A DNA stretch of 64,000 nucleotides from Glaciihabitans arcticus (GTDB lineage: Bacteria; Actinomycetota; Actinomycetes; Actinomycetales; Microbacteriaceae): the NCBI RefSeq assembly GCF_004310685.1, contig NZ_SISG01000001.1, positions 1,736,001 to 1,800,000 of the forward strand. Reading direction: 5' to 3'. A program made the position numbers and the translations under genes. Position 1 is the first letter of the stretch. Each line of letters starts with the position of its first letter. Of the stretch, positions 24,848-33,025 are shown one piece after another. The notes beneath the pieces are model-generated. The model had not been told where the DNA came from. It was given only the letters and a program-made list of their open reading frames with translations, and made no database searches.

Positions 24848-25768
24848 TCACTCGGCGTTGGCGGCCGCCGTGATCCCCTCGAGGGCTTCGAGCATAAGAC
24901 TGTCGCCGATCATCTGCACGGTACCGTCGGGGTTGACCCCGCCGGCGCGCTCGATGCGGCCCGCGCGCCAGATGAAGACGTCGGCGCTGAGCGTGCCTCC
25001 GGGGTTGTCGTCGGCGTTGGCCTGGTTCGCGACCATCGTTGCGAGGGCGCCGGCCGCCGCAATGCTGGCCATGTCCACGAGCGGGAGAGCAAAGATCAGG
25101 TGACGGTTCGGAACCCCGAACAGAACGCCGTGCGGGGCGTCCTGCAGGTGCTCGGAGATGAGCTGGGGCATCCCGAGCACCTTGGATGCGATGAAGAGCG
25201 AGTCGCCGACGATCATGGAGATCGGGCCGGACTGCTGCACATCGTCGACCTGCTCCCCCATCGTGTTCTGCATGCCGGTGGCGAAGAGATCGTCGATGTT
25301 GCGATCCGCGAGCTGGTCGTCGTTCAGCCAGGCGACGTGGGTCGGGAAGTCGACGCAGAGCAGGGCGACGAGGTCGGACGCGACACGGATCGAATACTTC
25401 GCGCTGATCTGGTCGATCACGTCGCGCGGCACGATGCGGGTGCGCACCATGCGGGAGAGATCTTCATCGCTGAGCGATGCGATGTCGGGCTGGTTCGCCG
25501 CTTCGACCATCGAGTCGACGTGCTGCATGACCAGGTTGATGGTCTCGTCTTCGTTGGCCTGCGCCGTGCGCACGAACAGGTTGTACAGCGGGTAGCGGGC
25601 GCCGGCCGCGGTGATCAGCACGGTGTCGATACCTGCGGTGTCGGGGTCGACCTCGACGGGAACACCGAGCACTCCGAATCGCAGCTGCGCGAGCAGCGTG
25701 ACGTTCTCGATCGGATCGATGATCGAGTCGATTTCCGCCGTCTTGGCGCGCTTGCTGAACAGTCCCAT
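24848..25768 (-). CDS. protein of unknown function (DUF1444-like length, unassigned)
   Basis: A 306-residue soluble protein that I do not recognise with confidence. I chose the ATG at 25768 (Met-Gly-Leu-Phe-Ser-Lys-Arg) over one eight codons upstream because a G-rich ribosome-binding site immediately precedes it. It has an amphipathic basic N-terminus, alternating strand and helix segments, a Gly-Asp-Ser-Leu-Phe-Ile-Ala segment near 184, and an Ala-rich helix near 235-250. No catalytic motif or membrane helix stands out. It lies 45 bases downstream of hisS and is probably transcribed from its own promoter or with hisS. Confidence 0.6.
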   Translation of the reverse strand: MGLFSKRAKTAEIDSIIDPIENVTLLAQLRFGVLGVPVEVDPDTAGIDTVLITAAGARYPLYNLFVRTAQANEDETINLVMQHVDSMVEAANQPDIASLSDEDLSRMVRTRIVPRDVIDQISAKYSIRVASDLVALLCVDFPTHVAWLNDDQLADRNIDDLFATGMQNTMGEQVDDVQQSGPISMIVGDSLFIASKVLGMPQLISEHLQDAPHGVLFGVPNRHLIFALPLVDMASIAAAGALATMVANQANADDNPGGTLSADVFIWRAGRIERAGGVNPDGTVQMIGDSLMLEALEGITAAANAE

Positions 25769-25813
25769 GATTCCCCCCGGATCACCGGCCAACCCTGGCC
25801 GTTACTCAAAACA

Positions 25814-27088
25814 CTAGTCGAGGCTGCGGAACTCCAACGACTCCACGGTCGAGTCGGCGCGCACCTGCGCGAGGCTTGTGTATCCGTCGGCGGCGAGTTG
25901 GGCGAGCAGCGGCCCCATGTTGCGGGGTTTGCGCTCCAGTCGCACCCGCTTGCCCTGAGCGATCAGCGCGGTCTTGAGCGACAGCAGGTGCGCGGTGGGC
26001 GCGGCGTCCTCGAAAACGAGCGCCACGGCATCCTCGACCGAAGACGACTGGAGCGTCACCAACTCGACCAGGCGCTCGAATCCGAGCGAGAAGCCGACGG
26101 CCGGCACGTCGCGGCCGAGGAAGCGGCCGATCATGCCGTCGTAGCGTCCGCCGCCGGCGATCGAGTAGCCGAGCGACGGGTGCACGACCTCGAAGATGGT
26201 GCCCGTGTAGTAGCCCATGCCGCGCACGAGGAACGGGTCGAAGGTGAGCAGCGCGCGCGTCGCCTCGTCCACCGTGTCGGCGAGGGCCGCGAGCTCGAGC
26301 ACGGCCGCCTCGTCCACCCCCTCAGGGAGGCCCTTGCGGATCGATCGCTCACCGAACGGGGTGAACTCCATCGTCTGCGGGCGGCGGAAGAACGCCTCGA
26401 GTGCGTCGACTGCGAATGCCGGGAATGCCCGGTCGCGCAGCTCGGTGATCACGCCGTCGTGGCCGACCTTGTCGAGCTTGTCGACGGTGATCAACACGGC
26501 CGCGTGCTCCGAGGCGGGGAAACCGAGCACGGTGAGCATGCTGGTGAGGAGCCGGCGATCATTGATGCGGATGCTCGCGCCATCGATGCCGAGCGCGCTG
26601 AGCGTCGCGACGGTGGCGACCATAAGCTCCGCCTCGGCGAGCGCGCCCTTCTCGCCGATGATGTCGATGTCACACTGCACGAACTGGCGGTAGCGCCCCT
26701 TCTGCGGGCGCTCGGCGCGCCAGACCGGGGCGAGCTGGATCGCGCGGAACACGGTCGGCAGCTCGGCCTGGTGCGACGCGTAGAAGCGCGCGAGCGGCAC
26801 GGTCAGGTCGAAGCGCAGTCCGAGGTCGGTGAGGTCGAGCGCCTGCGTTGCGGCGGCGAAGTCGTCGGTTGTGAGGCCGCGCTTGAGCACACCGTAGGCG
26901 AGCTTCTCGTTGTCACCGCCGAGGCCGGCGTGCAGGCGCGAGCTCTCTTCCATGACCGGCGTCTCGATCTCGCTGAACCCGTGCGCCTGGTACACCGAGC
27001 GGATCACGGCGAGCATGTTCTCGCGCTTCGCCTTTTCGGCGGGCAGGAAGTCGCGCATTCCGCGCGGAGGATTCACAACAGTGGCCAT
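25814..27088 (-). CDS. hisS: histidyl-tRNA synthetase
   Basis: The 424-residue class II synthetase charges tRNA-His. Motif 2 is RAERPQKGRYRQF near 125-137. The His-specific segments are LVRGMGYYTGTIFEV near 260-274 and the GGRYDGMIG glycine loop near 284-292. The N-terminus (PRGMRDFLP) and the C-terminal anticodon-binding domain (about 325-424) are complete. It follows mazG on the same strand after about 120 bases that contain a strong hairpin oriented the other way. Confidence 0.96.
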   Translation of the reverse strand: MATVVNPPRGMRDFLPAEKAKRENMLAVIRSVYQAHGFSEIETPVMEESSRLHAGLGGDNEKLAYGVLKRGLTTDDFAAATQALDLTDLGLRFDLTVPLARFYASHQAELPTVFRAIQLAPVWRAERPQKGRYRQFVQCDIDIIGEKGALAEAELMVATVATLSALGIDGASIRINDRRLLTSMLTVLGFPASEHAAVLITVDKLDKVGHDGVITELRDRAFPAFAVDALEAFFRRPQTMEFTPFGERSIRKGLPEGVDEAAVLELAALADTVDEATRALLTFDPFLVRGMGYYTGTIFEVVHPSLGYSIAGGGRYDGMIGRFLGRDVPAVGFSLGFERLVELVTLQSSSVEDAVALVFEDAAPTAHLLSLKTALIAQGKRVRLERKPRNMGPLLAQLAADGYTSLAQVRADSTVESLEFRSLD

Positions 27089-27162
27089 ATCTCAATTCTC
27101 TCGCATGAGGCGCAATCCGTTTCGCGGCGCACTCCGAACCCCTTGTGCTCCACATAGTTCTG

Positions 27163-27210
27163 ACTGGCGGCAGCTCCGGAGATGGGCCGGAGGGCCGCCA
27201 GTCGGTTTTT
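27163..27210 (+). terminator. plus-strand intrinsic terminator with no plus-strand gene before it
   Basis: A stem with outer arms GACTGGCGGC (27162-27171) and GCCGCCAGTC (27194-27203), inner arms CTCCGG and CCGGAG, is followed by GG and five T at 27206-27210. The T-run overlaps the mazG stop codon, and only the plus strand has it. No plus-strand gene precedes it within more than 20 kb, so it may end a small or antisense RNA. Confidence 0.6.
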
Positions 27211-27895
27211 AATCCGTGGGCAGGCCGATCACGCCCGCATCGGCGGCCGTGAGAGCCTCGTGCGACCGGATCTCCCCCTGCAGTTCCCGCAGCGTGGTGC
27301 GCAGCGCCCGCTCGGCGTCGAGTCCGTTGGCCTTCGCCGAGGAGACTATGGCCAGCAGGAGGCCGCCCAGCTCGTCTTCGTCCGCTACCGGTATCGCCGC
27401 GACATCCGCTTCATCGGCAGAAATCAGGCCGGCCTTGACCGCACGGCCGAGCACCTTGTCGGCGAGCGCCAGTGAGGGCATGCCCTGAGGGATGCCGTCG
27501 AGCACACTGGTGCGCCCCGGCTTCTCGATCTTCTTGCGCTCCTCCCACACCTCGACCACGTCGGCTGCGGTGTCCGCGGTCGCATCGCCGAATATGTGAG
27601 GATGCCGCCCCACCATCTTCTGCGTCATGTGTGTGGCGACGTCCTCGAGTGTGAAGCGGCCGGCCTCGCGGGCGATGTCCGCGTGGAACAGCACCTGGTA
27701 CAGCACGTCGCCCAGCTCTTCGACGAGTTCGGCGTCGCTGCCCGACTCGATGGCATCGACCAGCTCGTGCGTCTCCTCGATCAGGTACTGCACGAGCGAC
27801 GCGTGGGTCTGCTCGCGATCCCAGGGGCACCCACCGGGGGCGCGCAGCAGTTCGAGCGTGGTGATCAGTTCGTCGAGCTGGGGGTGGGTGGCCAT
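27209..27895 (-). CDS. mazG: MazG nucleoside triphosphate pyrophosphohydrolase
   Basis: The 228-residue protein begins with the MazG core: CPWDREQTHASL near 22-33, the metal-binding EETHELVDAI helix near 39-48 and AELVEELGDVLYQVLFHA near 54-71. A second, more divergent half follows, with AVKAGLISADEADV. MazG cleaves non-canonical or excess NTPs to NMP and pyrophosphate, cleaning the nucleotide pool. It is upstream of hisS in a typical actinobacterial setting. Confidence 0.92.
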   Translation of the reverse strand: MATHPQLDELITTLELLRAPGGCPWDREQTHASLVQYLIEETHELVDAIESGSDAELVEELGDVLYQVLFHADIAREAGRFTLEDVATHMTQKMVGRHPHIFGDATADTAADVVEVWEERKKIEKPGRTSVLDGIPQGMPSLALADKVLGRAVKAGLISADEADVAAIPVADEDELGGLLLAIVSSAKANGLDAERALRTTLRELQGEIRSHEALTAADAGVIGLPTD

Positions 27896-27911
27896 GTGCC
27901 CAGCTTAAAGA

Positions 27912-27945
27912 CGAATGGCGTGCGGCCGAAGCCACACGCCATTCG
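27912..27945 (-). terminator. hairpin downstream of the DUF5684 gene
   Basis: CGAATGGCGTG and CACGCCATTCG form an eleven-base-pair stem around a 12-base loop, 11 bases after the stop of the gene at 27956. On the minus strand it is followed by TCTTT, a short T-run. It separates that gene from mazG. Confidence 0.6.
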
Positions 27946-27955
27946 AGGGGGAAGA

Positions 27956-28354
27956 CTAGACGGCGGCCGAGTCGGCGCCCTGGTACTTCGCCGAGCCGAA
28001 GCCGAGGATGAAGTAACCGACGATGCTGAACAGCCACAGCGCGACAATGCCGAACGCGGTCGACTTGCCGAATGCCTTGGCGAGGTCGATCGAGACGAGA
28101 AGCGAGGCGATCAGGTTGGCGATCGGGATGAAGAACAGGATCGTCCACCAGCCGGGCTTGCCGGCGATCTTGACGAGCGTGTACACGTTCAGGATCGGGA
28201 TGATCGCGTACCAGCCCGGCTTGCCGGCCTTCGAGAAGACGCGCCACAGGGCGATGATGACGAGAACGGCGAAGATCAGGCCGGGGATCGCTGCGGCCGG
28301 GTTGCCCTCGGTGGAGGCGGAGTATTCAAATGACGCTGTTGCGAGAGAAAGCAT
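27956..28354 (-). CDS. small DUF5684-type membrane protein
   Basis: A 132-residue protein with about four membrane segments (roughly 22-42, 46-63, 70-90, 100-120). The repeated pattern KAGKPGWYAIIPILNVYTLVKIAGKPGW matches the DUF5684 type, in which Gly-Pro-Gly-Trp turns connect helices (near 43-69). Similar short proteins often sit near signal peptidases or PH-domain proteins. The role is unknown. It is 51 bases downstream of a PH-like protein gene on the same strand, so co-transcription is possible. Confidence 0.75.
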   Translation of the reverse strand: MLSLATASFEYSASTEGNPAAAIPGLIFAVLVIIALWRVFSKAGKPGWYAIIPILNVYTLVKIAGKPGWWTILFFIPIANLIASLLVSIDLAKAFGKSTAFGIVALWLFSIVGYFILGFGSAKYQGADSAAV

Positions 28355-28405
28355 GGGTGTTCCTTTGATTGGTGGGTGGGGAGGGTCGAACGTTGGTGCG
28401 GCGAG

Positions 28406-28780
28406 CTACAGGATGTAGGCGCCGATCAGCTTGTTGAACTTCGTGATGTCGAAGAAGGCGATGAACTGGAACTTGACGGTGCCCAGTCCGGCAAACCAGA
28501 GAGTCATCTCGGTGTCGAGGTCGAAAACTGCAGCTGTCTCGACGGAGAACGCCTGGATCTTCGAGTACGCGAGGCTCGTGTAGTCCTTCTTCTTGCCGGT
28601 GATGCCCTGCACGTTCACGGCGATGACGCGCTTGTTGGTGAAGACGACGCGGTCGCGCACGGTTCGGAACGACGCGAAGACCGTCTCCCCATCGATGAGC
28701 ATCGGCTCGACCAGCTTGAGGCCGTCTTCCGGGCTCATCTCTGCGAGCTTGAGGAATTCGGCGTTGGTGAAGTCGATCAT
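28406..28780 (-). CDS. bacterial PH-domain protein
   Basis: A 124-residue protein consisting of one bacterial pleckstrin-homology-like domain. The run VRDRVVFTNKRVIAVNVQG near 41-59, followed by KKKDYTSLAYSKIQAFSVE, is the hallmark of this family. The start is the ATG at 28780 (Met-Ile-Asp-Phe-Thr); the longer open frame has no support. Such proteins form rings and are linked with stress or envelope functions, but no specific role is known here. Confidence 0.85.
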   Translation of the reverse strand: MIDFTNAEFLKLAEMSPEDGLKLVEPMLIDGETVFASFRTVRDRVVFTNKRVIAVNVQGITGKKKDYTSLAYSKIQAFSVETAAVFDLDTEMTLWFAGLGTVKFQFIAFFDITKFNKLIGAYIL

Positions 28781-28894
28781 GTTCGTGAAATCTCTCGGGC
28801 AGAAGTCGGGTGAGGTCTCCAGAGTAGGGGTCAGCATCCTCCCAGCGGGGGTGTGCTGTGCCCCCAGTTCGTGGGAGCCCGCTAGCGTTGCACC

Positions 28895-29539
28895 ATGACG
28901 GTTATCGACGAATCCGCGGTCGTGTGGTCGGCCCCCGAGCGCGAGCGAGCCGGTCGCCCGCTGCTCGTGCTGCTGCACGGTTACGGCTCGCACGAGGGCG
29001 ACCTGTTCGGCCTCTCCCCGCACCTTCCCCTCTCCCCCGTCATCGCTTCGCTGCGCGCCCCCAACGTGGAGGGTCCGGGCTACTCATGGTTCCCGCTGGC
29101 CGGTGTCTCGTCCCCTTCTGAGCGACTGGATGCCGCGAACTCAGCTGCTTTGGCTGTGCTCGAGTGGCTCGGCACAACCCAGTCCACGTCCGTGGGTCTC
29201 CTCGGTTTCTCGCAGGGTGGGGCGCTCGCCCTGCAGCTCCTCCGCCTCGCCCCGGAACGTTTCGACTACGTTGTGCAGCTCTCCGGCTTCGCGCTCGAGG
29301 GCACCCAGCCGGGTGACGCAGTTCTTGCTACCTCTCGCCCCCCGGTCTTCTGGGGCCGCGGCACAGCGGACCAGGTCATCGCCGGCGCGTTCATCGAACA
29401 GACGGACGCCTGGCTTCCTGGGCACTCGACCCTGACCGAGCGCATCTACGAGGATCTGCCGCACGGCATCTCGCAGCCGGAGTTGTCGGACGTGAACGCC
29501 TTCATCCAGCAGCACCTTCCCGGCAGGAGGGACTCATGA
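28895..29539 (+). CDS. phospholipase/carboxylesterase family hydrolase
   Basis: The 214-residue alpha/beta hydrolase has LLHGYGSHEGD near 26-36, nucleophile elbow GFSQGG near 109-114, the acid in WGRGTADQVI near 160, and His in DLPHGIS near 190. It belongs to the cytosolic carboxylesterase group (YpfH/EstB-like), acting on short-chain esters. Its stop overlaps the start of a small membrane-protein gene, which in turn overlaps the nuclease gene, giving a three-gene unit. Confidence 0.87.
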   Translation: MTVIDESAVVWSAPERERAGRPLLVLLHGYGSHEGDLFGLSPHLPLSPVIASLRAPNVEGPGYSWFPLAGVSSPSERLDAANSAALAVLEWLGTTQSTSVGLLGFSQGGALALQLLRLAPERFDYVVQLSGFALEGTQPGDAVLATSRPPVFWGRGTADQVIAGAFIEQTDAWLPGHSTLTERIYEDLPHGISQPELSDVNAFIQQHLPGRRDS

Positions 29540-29880
29540 CGTACGGACCAGCCGAATCCCCAGAGCCGACGCGCAACCCGCTCGCTCTCGTTTCCTTTGT
29601 GCTCGGGGCCGTGGCGGTTCTGATCGCCGTGGTGTTCGTGTTCATTCAGGCGGTGGTCCTCGGCCAGGGCACTCTCCTGAGCATTGGGATGGTGAGTGCG
29701 GTGCACGGGGTCGTCTCCGGCGTGCTCGGCGTCGGGGCGATCGCGACGGGCGCCATCGCCCTCATCGGACCGAAGCCGCGCAAGCCGCTCGCCGCGGCCG
29801 GCGTCGCCCTGGGTGCCGTTGAGGTGTTCAACGTCATCCTCGGCCTGCTGACCGGTCTGATCTACTCGCTCGCAGGCTGA
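29536..29880 (+). CDS. small DUF4190-like membrane protein
   Basis: The 114-residue protein has three hydrophobic segments (about 15-40, 45-70, 80-112) with Gly-rich turns and a KPRKPLAAAGVALGAVEV motif, characteristic of the DUF4190 type. Function is unknown. The ATG overlaps the esterase stop by four bases, and the TGA overlaps the nuclease ATG by one base. Confidence 0.75.
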   Translation: MTYGPAESPEPTRNPLALVSFVLGAVAVLIAVVFVFIQAVVLGQGTLLSIGMVSAVHGVVSGVLGVGAIATGAIALIGPKPRKPLAAAGVALGAVEVFNVILGLLTGLIYSLAG

Positions 29881-30545
29881 TGGACGAGTACGTTCCGTTC
29901 GCTCTCGCCGACGAGGAGCGCAGCGCCCAGTTCATCGCCGCCGCCCGTCGTCGCGAGCGTCGTCGGATCTGGCGCAACGTGCGGATCGCCCTCGGGCTGG
30001 GGCTGGTGGCGTTCCTCGCGCTGTTCCCGCTGGGCGTGCTGCCGGTGCCGCAGCTGCCGGGATGGGTGCTGGCGCTGGGTGAACCCTCGGCTCCGGCGTC
30101 CACCGACGCTCCCGTTTCGCCCGTTGCTCCGGATGTCCCCGCCGACGCCCTCGCCGCGACGGTCGACTATGTGCACGACGGTGACACCCTCTTCCTGTTC
30201 GTCGACGGCGCGAAGGTGAAGGTGCGCCTGATCGGTATGGATACCCCGGAGATCGGTGACAACGCCGAGTGCTTCGGCAATGAGGCCACGGCCTACCTGC
30301 GCGGACTGCTCCCGGTGGGCAGCAAGGTGTCGATCATGTCCGACATCGAGAAGCGCGACCAGTACGACCGCTCCCTGTTCTATCTGTGGGCGGATGACGG
30401 CACCTTCGTCAACCTCTCCCTCCTTGAGTCGGGCGCTGGGGAGTTCGTGGTGTACGAGCCCAACGTGAGGTACTCCGCCGAATTCGCGGCGGCGGAGCTG
30501 ACGGCGCGGGATGCTGGGCTGGGGCTTTGGGGTGCTTGCGGGTAA
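29880..30545 (+). CDS. membrane-anchored thermonuclease (SNase-like)
   Basis: The 221-residue protein has a basic cytoplasmic start, one transmembrane helix (about 36-60), a Pro/Ala/Ser linker and an SNase-fold domain from about residue 95. Active-site elements are visible: the Asp-Gly-Asp-Thr calcium segment near 100, Arg in VKVRLIGMDTPEIG, and the second Arg in QYDRSLFYLW. It should act outside the cell on DNA or RNA, for nutrient scavenging or defence against incoming DNA. It is the last normal-G+C gene before the low-G+C block. Confidence 0.88.
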   Translation: MDEYVPFALADEERSAQFIAAARRRERRRIWRNVRIALGLGLVAFLALFPLGVLPVPQLPGWVLALGEPSAPASTDAPVSPVAPDVPADALAATVDYVHDGDTLFLFVDGAKVKVRLIGMDTPEIGDNAECFGNEATAYLRGLLPVGSKVSIMSDIEKRDQYDRSLFYLWADDGTFVNLSLLESGAGEFVVYEPNVRYSAEFAAAELTARDAGLGLWGACG

Positions 30546-30571
30546 CGGAAATCCCGGGAGGAACACTCCGG

Positions 30572-30580
30572 CACACTTGC
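30572..30580. repeat. left copy of a 9-base direct repeat flanking the low-G+C block
   Basis: CACACTTGC here is repeated identically at 35386-35394. The two copies lie just outside the outermost genes of the low-G+C block, as a target-site duplication would. Nine bases is short enough for coincidence. Confidence 0.35.
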
Positions 30581-30651
30581 AGGGCGTTCCTGCTATGGCG
30601 AGGTTCCAACCGCAAACCCCGTGCGATTAAGTAGCTTTGACCAGCGCAGAC

Positions 30652-33024
30652 CTATTCATCAGTCGCGACGATCTTCGCGAGGTCGTCGAAGTCGGGAAGT
30701 ATGGCGAGGGTGCCCCTGGCTGCCGCGCGATACGCGCCAGCCTTTTGATCGTCGTTCAGGAGAACGGACTCATTCTTGGCCAGCTTCTCAGCCTCCTCGT
30801 CCAGTACGAGCATCTCTACACCGACCCCGATTGCGTAGCGAGCTTTCATTTCGTCGATCGTGACACCACCCACACTCTGCGCGCGTGCATTCAAATAGGA
30901 CACGAGCGGGCCGTAGGTCGAGTTGAGGATCAAACACTGAACTTCAGTCGAGCCCAGCTTGAGCAGATCCGCAAAGTCTGGATTCGTGTTCGCCACCGAC
31001 TGCGCCTCGACCAGTTCGAGCTGCCCAACGGTTTGAGCGGTCCACTCGTTTCGATTCTCGATCGTGTCCCAGAGCAGAACAACATTGCTGCCTTGGCCGA
31101 CACCGTCTTTCCCGGGGTTCCCTGTCGGTTTTGCACCGGCCCCTGCGCCCTTTCCAGGCAGCTCCGTCACGAGCTGAATAACGCACGTGTGTTCCAGATT
31201 CGCGCCGAGCCCTCCTGAGGCCTTAGTCCAGTTCTTGATCGAGAAGGTGATCGCAAACTCCGCGGGTTCGAAACCATCGGGCACGCCGATTCCGACCCGG
31301 AAGTACCCATTGTGGGCAAGACCTATCGCGATCGACTCGTTCAATTCGAAGGGAATGTTGTCGTCCGCCGAAACTTCGATCTCACCGCGACCAGAGTTGA
31401 AGAACTCGTCGAGTGCATCAACAGTGAAGGAAACGAACCGTGTTTCGCCAATGACCAAATTGAGCGTCGACGGACCAGCAATCAGCGTTGGGTCGACGTT
31501 GAGCTTCAAGACTTTGCGTTTTCCCCCACTGGAACCACCAGAGTTCGTACCACCACCTCCAGCACCACCTGCTGCTACTCCCGCAGCAGCGCTAGCACCA
31601 AAGCCGCGGACGGCAAACGCTCGACGTATCTTGTCCGAAACACCGCGAGTGTTTGATTTCGTAGCCGATCGGATTTGCTTTTCGACTGCGAGCCGATTCT
31701 CATCTCGAAGAGAGTCCCACTCATCTACGAAGCTGAGAACCTGCGATTCCAGTCGGAGGGCAAACTCCGACTTCACAGTTTCCGCTCTGTCGGCGGTGAA
31801 CAGGGAAGTGCGCGCCGCGATAGGAAGAGCGTCCAAGTTGACTTCGACGAGTACACGCTGGTCTAGTTTCTTCAGCTTGGTTCGCTGCCGAAACTCGGCC
31901 GGTGTCCAGTGATTCTGAACTTGACCGTTTGACGTGAACAACACGGCGTGGTTGTAAGCAACAAAACTTGCCCGCTTACCCTTTTCATTTGGCTCATTGA
32001 AAAGGGTGTAGCCGATGTCTAGAAGGAAAGTCTTTCCTTCCCATATGAACGGCATTGTCGCGCTCTCTCGCGTGAAATCGTAGTCCGTGTTGTCGAGCCT
32101 TGATTCGAGTCCTCGAATAACAGTGGATCGCTCGGCCCCACGGGCGAGGTAATTCCTCCAACGCACGGGAAAGACGGGTCGAACCAGTCGGGTGTTGATA
32201 ATCGTGTCGAAGCTTCGCGCGTCTCCCTCCCGCTGGCGGTGAAGATGTTTGGTCTTGTACGAGATCAAAGCGAGGTGGGTGCCGGGCTCGAAAGCCGGAG
32301 CCTCGGAGGCCGAGCAGGACCATGGGTTTGCGATATCGCCCGGCTCATCCCATTCCGCGTCAACCAAGTAATAGGCACTCTCGACTTTGGTGAGCCTCCG
32401 CCACTCAACGACGGCTACAGAAATGCGATCCTCTTCGCCGACAACGAGTAGTTCCGGGGCCTTTCTCGTGACGAGGACGACATAATCCGCATTTCTATAC
32501 GTAAGTTCTCCTCCGAGCCCGAAAGCTCCTTGAAGGTACGCGGCATCCTCCTTATAGGAACCTCCCAGCCCGAAAATTGTCTTTGGGATCTGCGAATTGG
32601 AGATACCGGTGCCCTTGTCCCGAAACACCGCAGTAAATTTCAGGGTCTTGTCTGTAGGCGGGTCCGATTCATGAAAGGTCACTTGTGCGAGATCGGCAAG
32701 ATCAGCGTCTGACTTATCACCGAGAAGTTCAGCGGCAGCGTCGCGCGGATTTCGCAGGGCAGCAGCAGCGCCCTCTCGCGAGCCATACTTTGCTAGTGCA
32801 GCTCGATCAACCACAGCATCTTGCATATTGGTGATGGTTTCGACCAGCTTGAGGTCGTAGTCCGCGGCGGAAGCCAAGGTGCCGTAGTTGTTTGGTCGAT
32901 CTCCGAGAGGTCGAATGTATTCTCCTCCGATGCTCAATGCGATGAGAGCTTGAAGATCCGACGCTTCTTCGGGGGTAGTGGCCGCGACTGCTGCCTTGAC
33001 AATTTCTGCGCTGAACTTTGTCAT
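30652..33024 (-). CDS. GHKL-type ATPase of a putative defence module
   Basis: A 790-residue protein with a Bergerat ATP-binding fold: N-box ETITNMQDA (62-70), G1 box DKGTG (136-140) and G2 box GAFGLG (166-171). A middle region (about 180-470) is followed by a Gly/Ser/Ala-rich linker (about 474-501), a basic KRKVLK patch, a strand-rich region, a second Gly/Pro-rich linker near 640, and a helical C-terminus. No nuclease or protease motif is seen. The ATG chosen follows the DGQHR-gene stop by one base. G+C is low. GHKL ATPases of MutL/MORC type are known beside DNA methyltransferases in restriction-modification loci; a role here as effector is inference. Confidence 0.75.
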   Translation of the reverse strand: MTKFSAEIVKAAVAATTPEEASDLQALIALSIGGEYIRPLGDRPNNYGTLASAADYDLKLVETITNMQDAVVDRAALAKYGSREGAAAALRNPRDAAAELLGDKSDADLADLAQVTFHESDPPTDKTLKFTAVFRDKGTGISNSQIPKTIFGLGGSYKEDAAYLQGAFGLGGELTYRNADYVVLVTRKAPELLVVGEEDRISVAVVEWRRLTKVESAYYLVDAEWDEPGDIANPWSCSASEAPAFEPGTHLALISYKTKHLHRQREGDARSFDTIINTRLVRPVFPVRWRNYLARGAERSTVIRGLESRLDNTDYDFTRESATMPFIWEGKTFLLDIGYTLFNEPNEKGKRASFVAYNHAVLFTSNGQVQNHWTPAEFRQRTKLKKLDQRVLVEVNLDALPIAARTSLFTADRAETVKSEFALRLESQVLSFVDEWDSLRDENRLAVEKQIRSATKSNTRGVSDKIRRAFAVRGFGASAAAGVAAGGAGGGGTNSGGSSGGKRKVLKLNVDPTLIAGPSTLNLVIGETRFVSFTVDALDEFFNSGRGEIEVSADDNIPFELNESIAIGLAHNGYFRVGIGVPDGFEPAEFAITFSIKNWTKASGGLGANLEHTCVIQLVTELPGKGAGAGAKPTGNPGKDGVGQGSNVVLLWDTIENRNEWTAQTVGQLELVEAQSVANTNPDFADLLKLGSTEVQCLILNSTYGPLVSYLNARAQSVGGVTIDEMKARYAIGVGVEMLVLDEEAEKLAKNESVLLNDDQKAGAYRAAARGTLAILPDFDDLAKIVATDE

Positions 33025-33025
33025 C

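Noticed and set aside
25100-27157. Long plus-strand open frame opposite hisS and the unknown gene, and similar ones at 10596-12719, 22237-23715 and 47777-49324
   Set aside because: They mirror well-recognised minus-strand genes, have low-complexity Arg/Glu/Val-rich products and no family motifs; high G+C makes such shadows common.
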